DNA of 64,000 nucleotides. Source: Piscicola geometra (taxonomy: Eukaryota; Annelida; Clitellata; Hirudinida; Piscicolidae). The notes beneath the pieces are model-generated. The model ran no database searches and had not been told where the DNA came from. It saw only the letters and a program-made list of their open reading frames with translations. The DNA is taken from the NCBI GenBank assembly GCA_943735955.1, contig OX030965.1, positions 4,679,003 through 4,743,002 of the forward strand, in the 5' to 3' direction. The position numbers and the translations under genes are program-made. Shown here in pieces: positions 52,201 to 64,000 of the stretch (positions within the stretch are counted from its first letter, which is position 1; every line of letters begins with the position of its first letter).

Positions 52201-53898
52201 TGTACACACAACACTGTACACACAACACTGTACACACAACACTGTACACACAACACTGTACACACAACACTGTACACACAACACTGTACACTCAACACTG
52301 TACACACAACACTGTACACACAACACTGTACACACAACACTGTACACACAACACTGTACACACAACACTGTACACACAACACTGTACACACAACACTGTA
52401 CACTCAACACTGTACACACAACACTGTACACACAACACTGTACACACAACACTGTACACACAACACTATACACACAACACTGTACACACAACACTGTACA
52501 CACAACCCTGTACACACAACACTGTACACACAACACTGTACACACAACACTGTACACACAACACTGTACACACAACACTGTACACACAACACTGTACACA
52601 CAACACTGTACACACAACACTGTACACACAACACTGTACACACAACACTGTACACTCAACACTGTACACACAACACTGTACACAACACTATACACACAAC
52701 ACTGTACACACAACACTGTACACACAACACTGTACACACAACACTGTACACACAACACTGTACACACAACACTGTACACACAACACTGTACACACAACAC
52801 TGTACACACAACACTGTACACACAACACTGTACACACAACACTGTACACACAACACTGTACACTCAACACTGTACACACAACACTGTACACACAACACTG
52901 TACACACAACACTGTACACACAACACTGTACACACAACACTGTACACACAACACTGTACACACAATTATTTATTTTCCTCCCTTCCCAGACGCTCAAGCT
53001 CCCAAACGGAGTTGTCGCTGTTTCTAAACGTCATCTCAACACCCTCCAATCTCTATCTTCATCATCGTCGTCATCCTTAACATCATCATCATCACCATCA
53101 TCATCACTATCATCATCATTATCATCATCATCATCAACAACAACATCATCATCATCATCATCATCAGTCGATCCAGCTTACAGCAACAAAATCCCTCAAG
53201 ACACCCGCCTTACTACACACAATACTCGCCTTCCTAATGGCTTTTTGAGGCTTCATAATAATGATGGTGATGGTGCTCATGATGATGATGCTCATTATGA
53301 TGATAGTAGTCATGATGATGATGGCATACACGTCACCGTGAGCGGTAACAGCAACACTTCAACAACAACCACAAAGACGCACAAACAACAAGACATACAA
53401 CAAAATTTCAAACAACCACACATACAAGCACACCTACAAACACACATACAACCACACATACAAGCACAGATACAAACACACACACAAACACACAAACACC
53501 TCAACGGATATATAGGAAGAAGATGCAAGAGGAAACCTTCAAACACCACTCACCCTCCCATTAATGACCTCTCCATGCATGCTAATGATGATGATAATGA
53601 GCATGATGATGATGATGAAGATGGTGATGATGATGATGTGCTTCATAATCATCAGGGTAGTAGAGATGATGAAGAAGCAGTAGGGAGTTTGCAGGCGGAA
53701 GATGGAGGGAGTATGGGAAGGAAATGTGATGATGATGTTGTTGATACTGTTTCAAACGAGAATGGTTTTGAAGGGGATGGTTGTGTCGGTGATGATGATG
53801 ATAGAGATGATAAAGGAGTGAAATTGAAAAATACCTCTCAGTGCATCATCATCAGCAACAAGGCGTGTCGCCGTGGTGATGATGCCTGTGCTGGATGA
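41743..53898 (+). CDS. ATXN7: Ataxin-7 homologue, SAGA deubiquitinase-module subunit
   Basis: Ten exons: 41743-41833, 41995-42066, 42131-42235, 42364-44682, 44997-45079, 45208-46250, 46527-46962, 47476-47891, 48211-49960, 52990-53898. They total 7224 nt, or 2407 aa, in phase at every junction. The N-terminal zinc finger is YGLCPAQDEFFLTICEKC, then LVKPQALRTHIAIRHSK (about residues 55-95). The SCA7 domain is split over three exons at about 863-925: RLYDADKHCGVLVADTQKPC, TRFLTCK, THPLLLRRAVIGRSKAFDEL (human DNRHCGV...KKPCTRSLTCKTHSLTQRRAVQGRRKRFD). The rest is poly-Ser, poly-Thr, poly-Asn, poly-Gln and acidic Asp runs. Human ataxin-7 anchors the USP22 module to SAGA and has 892 residues, so this copy is 2.7 times longer. 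Its last intron is almost entirely minisatellite. The domains are secure; the low-complexity exons are supported by phase and open frames only. Confidence 0.9.
46322..46500. repeat. AATGATTTGATTTATT direct repeats in an ATXN7 intron
   Basis: Seven copies of a TGATTTGATTTATT core with linkers CATCAAAA, CACGGTGA or CCATAA, arranged as an approximate 50-bp higher-order unit, directly upstream of the exon at 46527. Confidence 0.85.
46983..47474. repeat. 21-bp minisatellite in an ATXN7 intron
   Basis: About 22 copies of CATCATGACCATCATCTTAAT fill the intron between 46962 and 47476. The unit is a multiple of three without stops, so both strands show long frames (MTIILII and MMVMMIK repeats). These are artefacts. 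Confidence 0.95.
50005..52965. repeat. 14-bp minisatellite (ACACTGTACACACA)n in the last ATXN7 intron
   Basis: About 2.96 kb and roughly 210 copies. Common variants are ACACTATACACACA, ACACTGTACACTCA, a CAAAACTG form, an ACCCTG form and 12-bp units (ACACTGTACACA). The array spans most of the 3.03 kb intron 49961-52989. Because 14 is not a multiple of three, the minus strand reads as a 14-residue period rich in Val and Cys over frames up to 451 codons. I treat these as non-coding. Confidence 0.98.
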
Positions 53899-54569
53899 CT
53901 GCCGCGTTCTCCCATTCATTTATTCATCCATTTATTCATTCATTTAAAGATTCATCCATCCATTCATTTAACCGTTCATTTATCAATACAATTCGTCTAT
54001 CCATTCATATACCCATTCATTCATTCATTTATCCATTTTATCTTTCATTCATCCATTCACGTATTTATTTGATTCTTTCTACCTGCTCACCTGCACGCAT
54101 GCCGAGAATGCACGAATTGAATGCATGCATGAGAACGACCATGAATCATTGTTTTTTGGTATTTGTTCTTTGTTACGATTTTTATAATTTTGATGATTTT
54201 AAAGATTATAAGTAAACGCCTTGTGTTTAATAATCGACTGAAACAAGAGTGTGAGTTGAAGAGATGAAGAGCTGCCGTAACACACTCACACAAACACACA
54301 CATACACACAAACACATACACACACATACACATACACACACACACACATACACACACACACACATACACACAAACTAATTTTTTCAATTGGAGGTGCATT
54401 TCACACAATTCTCATTCGTAATCCTTCTTTCTTTTGGTCTCTTTCATAGACTATTTGTGCGTGTGTTTATGTGATCTTGTGTGTGTGTTGCGTATGTGAC
54501 GGTATGCGTGTGTTTTCCCTATGTATGTATCTGTGAATACTTAACACTGTTCTCCACAGCCTGTGTTGT

Positions 54570-54669
<100 letters not shown>

Positions 54670-55239
54670 GCATGTGCGCACTGTTTAACAGCAATAAAAG
54701 CAGTATAATAAGTACAAATACAATAATACCAAACAATAAATTACTATCTCTCTAATTGTGACACATGTGAACTGTCAGTGTGTGTATGTTTGTATGTATG
54801 TAGGTGTGTATGTTTTTGCACGTGTGTGTTTGTGTGTGAGTATGTGTGCGAACTGTTTCGTGGTGATATTGTACTTTTGAGTAGTTGATGCAAGTTGTCA
54901 ACGACTGATATTTCAAGTTTTTTGCATACTTACACTTTCTCACTAACCAACCTATTGTATCTATATAATGCTTTTATGCGATATTATTAGCGTCATTCAT
55001 TTGAAACATTTGAAATGCTTTTAACTTCTAGAAAATCAAAAATAAACTTTTTATAAAATGGTGGAGAACATAGCCATCATCATCATCATCAGGACATCCA
55101 ATTTGGAACTTTCTGCTGCTGATGTTGATGCTTTAAAGGGTGTAGTTTCAGCTCGCAAATACATCCCTGCCTCAATTCCATAGCGAAAAGCTTCGTTCGC
55201 TTGCGCCACCAAACTATTCCACTTTTCACCTCCCCATCC

Positions 55240-55880
55240 ATCCATCCCACCATCAACCACACCATCCATCCCACCATCAACCACACCATCCATCCCACCA
55301 TCAACCACACCATCCATCCCACCATCAACCACACCATCCATCCCACCATCAACCACACCATCCATCCCACCATCAACCACACCATCCATCCCACCATCAA
55401 CCACACCATCCATCCCACCATCAACCACACCATCCATCCCACCATCAACCACACCATCCATCCCACCATCAACCACACCATCCATCCCACCATCAACCAC
55501 ACCATCCATCCGACCATCAACCACACCATCCATCCCACCATCGACCACACCATCCATCCCGCCATCAACCACACCATCCATCCCACCATCAACCACACCA
55601 TCCATCCCACCATCAACCACACCATCCATCCCACCATCGACCACACCATCCATCCCACCATCGACCACACCATCAACCACACCATTCACCCACCATCAAC
55701 CACATCTATCCATTCCACCATCAACCACACCATTCACCCACCATCGACCACACCATTCACCCACCATCAACCACACCATCCATTCCACCATCAACCACAC
55801 CATCCATCCCACCATCAACCACACCATCCATCCCACCATCAACCACACCATCAACCACACCATTCATCCCACCATCAACC
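55240..55880. repeat. 24-bp minisatellite
   Basis: About 26 copies of CATCCCACCATCAACCACAC plus CATC, regular at first and with rearranged, partly deleted units after 55670. Open on both strands because the unit is a multiple of three. Confidence 0.95.
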
Positions 55881-56527
55881 ATCATATTCTATCTTAAAGA
55901 CTAGCTTTCTTTCACTTCCTAATGGACTCTCCTTCAAAGACCCAAGGCCTAATCAGGCAGTCCTCCTCAAACACTCCAGGCCATTTCAAACTATGTGGTA
56001 ATAAGTGTGGGTATGGTTGGGGGGGGGGAGGGGGGGGGGGGTAGGCAAGACTATTAAAGGGAAAAACTAAAAATCCAAAAAAATACAATAGTTTTCACCT
56101 TCAGAGAAGTTTGTATTTAAATTCAACATTTCGTAGTCAGTGTAATACTAGGTCGAAGGAGATCGTGTGAGTGTTTGAATGCATGCATTATAAACTGATG
56201 ATGGAATTAATGCAATCAAATGATAATGGAATGAATTCAATATAAACGGATTATTAAATGAATAGTCGAGAGAGGGATTGAGAATGCAATGAGTTTGTGA
56301 GAGGCTGAATGTGAGATGGAATGGACCTTGATCGAATGAATCGCTTAAAAACGTTGAAGAGGAACGAATATCTCATAAGTGAGCCATGCAACAGACAATG
56401 ATGCTGAAACGCTAGCTAATGAACCGGTAAGATGCAACGACGAGAAAGCAGTGTGAGAAAGTGACGAGTTATTTACAAGGCGTCTGCAGAACTGATCGTG
56501 TCTTCGAGGTGCTGTCCCATTCTGTCA

Positions 56528-56616
56528 TTTTAGTCCGTTCCCAATTTAGTCCGTTCGCAAGTTCGTCCGTTTTCAATTTTTTACGTTAGCAATTTGGTCC
56601 GTTCTCAAGTTGGTCT
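56528..56616. repeat. 16-bp degenerate tandem repeat
   Basis: About five and a half units of the pattern TTTAGTCCGTTCNCAA, e.g. TTTAGTCCGTTCCCAA, TTTAGTCCGTTCGCAA, TTTGGTCCGTTCTCAA. Confidence 0.85.
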
Positions 56617-56700
56617 ATCAAGTAAAGAGATGGCTCGAGCAGTTTTCAGGCGTTGGGTACCTCATCGAGCAATCATCGACAAGCAGCATGAAATCCTCGA

Positions 56701-63717
<7,017 letters not shown>

Positions 63718-63723
63718 CTGTTA

Positions 63724-63930
63724 AGTGGGTGGGTACGGTGGATGATGGAGGGTGGTTCGGTGGATGATGGAGGGTGGCTCGGTGGATGATGGAGGGTGGT
63801 TCGGTAGATGATGAAGGGTGTTTCGGTGGATGATAAAGAGTGTTTTGGTGGATGATGAAAGGTGGTTCGGTGGATGATAAAGAGTGTTTTGGTGGATGAT
63901 GAAAGGTGGCTCGGTGGAGGCTGCCAATGC
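63724..63930. repeat. GGTGGATGATGGAGGGTGGTTC minisatellite
   Basis: About ten imperfect 21-22 bp units immediately upstream, on the gene strand, of the exon at 63717. Confidence 0.9.
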
Positions 63931-64000
63931 AAGATTTGAACGGGGGTTTGACTGAGATTTGAGTGCAGTTTGAGCGGAGTTTGAGTGAGATTTGAGTTAG

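Noticed and set aside
50046..52997. Long minus-strand frames with Val/Cys-rich 14-residue repeats (up to 451 codons)
   Set aside because: They are the 14-bp minisatellite read in all three frames; no non-repeat coding sequence, start context or domain is present.
55051..56001. Long frames on both strands with VVDGGMDG or INHTIHPT repeats
   Set aside because: The 24-bp minisatellite is open in several frames. The non-repeat end (EKWNSLVAQANEAF) recalls retroelement reverse-transcriptase ends only by two or three residues, too little to call.

Overview
The window is nuclear DNA of an invertebrate animal. Genes are split into many short exons with GT-AG junctions. Coding sequence is rich in Asn, Gln, Ser and Thr homopolymers, and introns and intergenic DNA are saturated with micro- and minisatellites. 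The gene set (T-type calcium channel, cysteine string protein, a synaptotagmin-like protein, OTUD7, NIM1 kinase, ataxin-7, a double-ACD small heat shock protein) is bilaterian. A spiralian, perhaps a leech-like annelid, is my best guess, and it is an inference only. I recognise no complete transposon, virus, rRNA, tRNA or CRISPR.

Layout, left to right: the 3' end of an unidentified coiled-coil gene (1-363 +); PSMD4/Rpn10, 11 exons (633-3233 -); a Y-box/cold-shock-domain gene with an odd Cys/His-rich tail (4199-6955 -); a small heat shock protein (8189-9628 +); DNAJC5/cysteine string protein (10555-12378 -); SAP30BP/HCNGP (13007-14144 +); a SUZ-domain gene with a Q/N-rich tail (14837-16617 -); a single-C2 synaptotagmin-like gene (17262-19413 -); OTUD7/Cezanne deubiquitinase, 9 exons (20845-25065 -); NIM1 kinase, 5 exons (25360-27582 +); a 1441-residue nine-finger C2H2 protein (29597-33922 -); TMEM33, 9 exons (36935-39248 +); ALG10, 3 exons (39670-41539 -); an ataxin-7 homologue, 10 exons and about 2407 residues (41743-53898 +); and the 3' part of a T-type calcium channel, domains III-IV and tail (56701-63717 -), which continues past the window's right edge.

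Exon models were built by hand from splice signals, reading-phase continuity and protein-family similarity. Where a gene looks complete (PSMD4, OTUD7, NIM1, TMEM33, ATXN7, SAP30BP, ALG10) the exon lengths sum to a whole number of codons. Neighbouring genes appear to share regulatory DNA: OTUD7/NIM1 and ALG10/ATXN7 are head to head across about 0.2-0.3 kb, while gene 1/PSMD4 and TMEM33/ALG10 are tail to tail with facing polyadenylation signals.

The most striking material is repetitive: a roughly 3 kb, 14-bp minisatellite filling an ataxin-7 intron, a zinc-finger gene built from an ABCABCA higher-order duplication, and GT microsatellites that run straight out of splice donors. No wholly new multi-gene system is evident. 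The novelty lies in unusual domain architectures and repeat biology.
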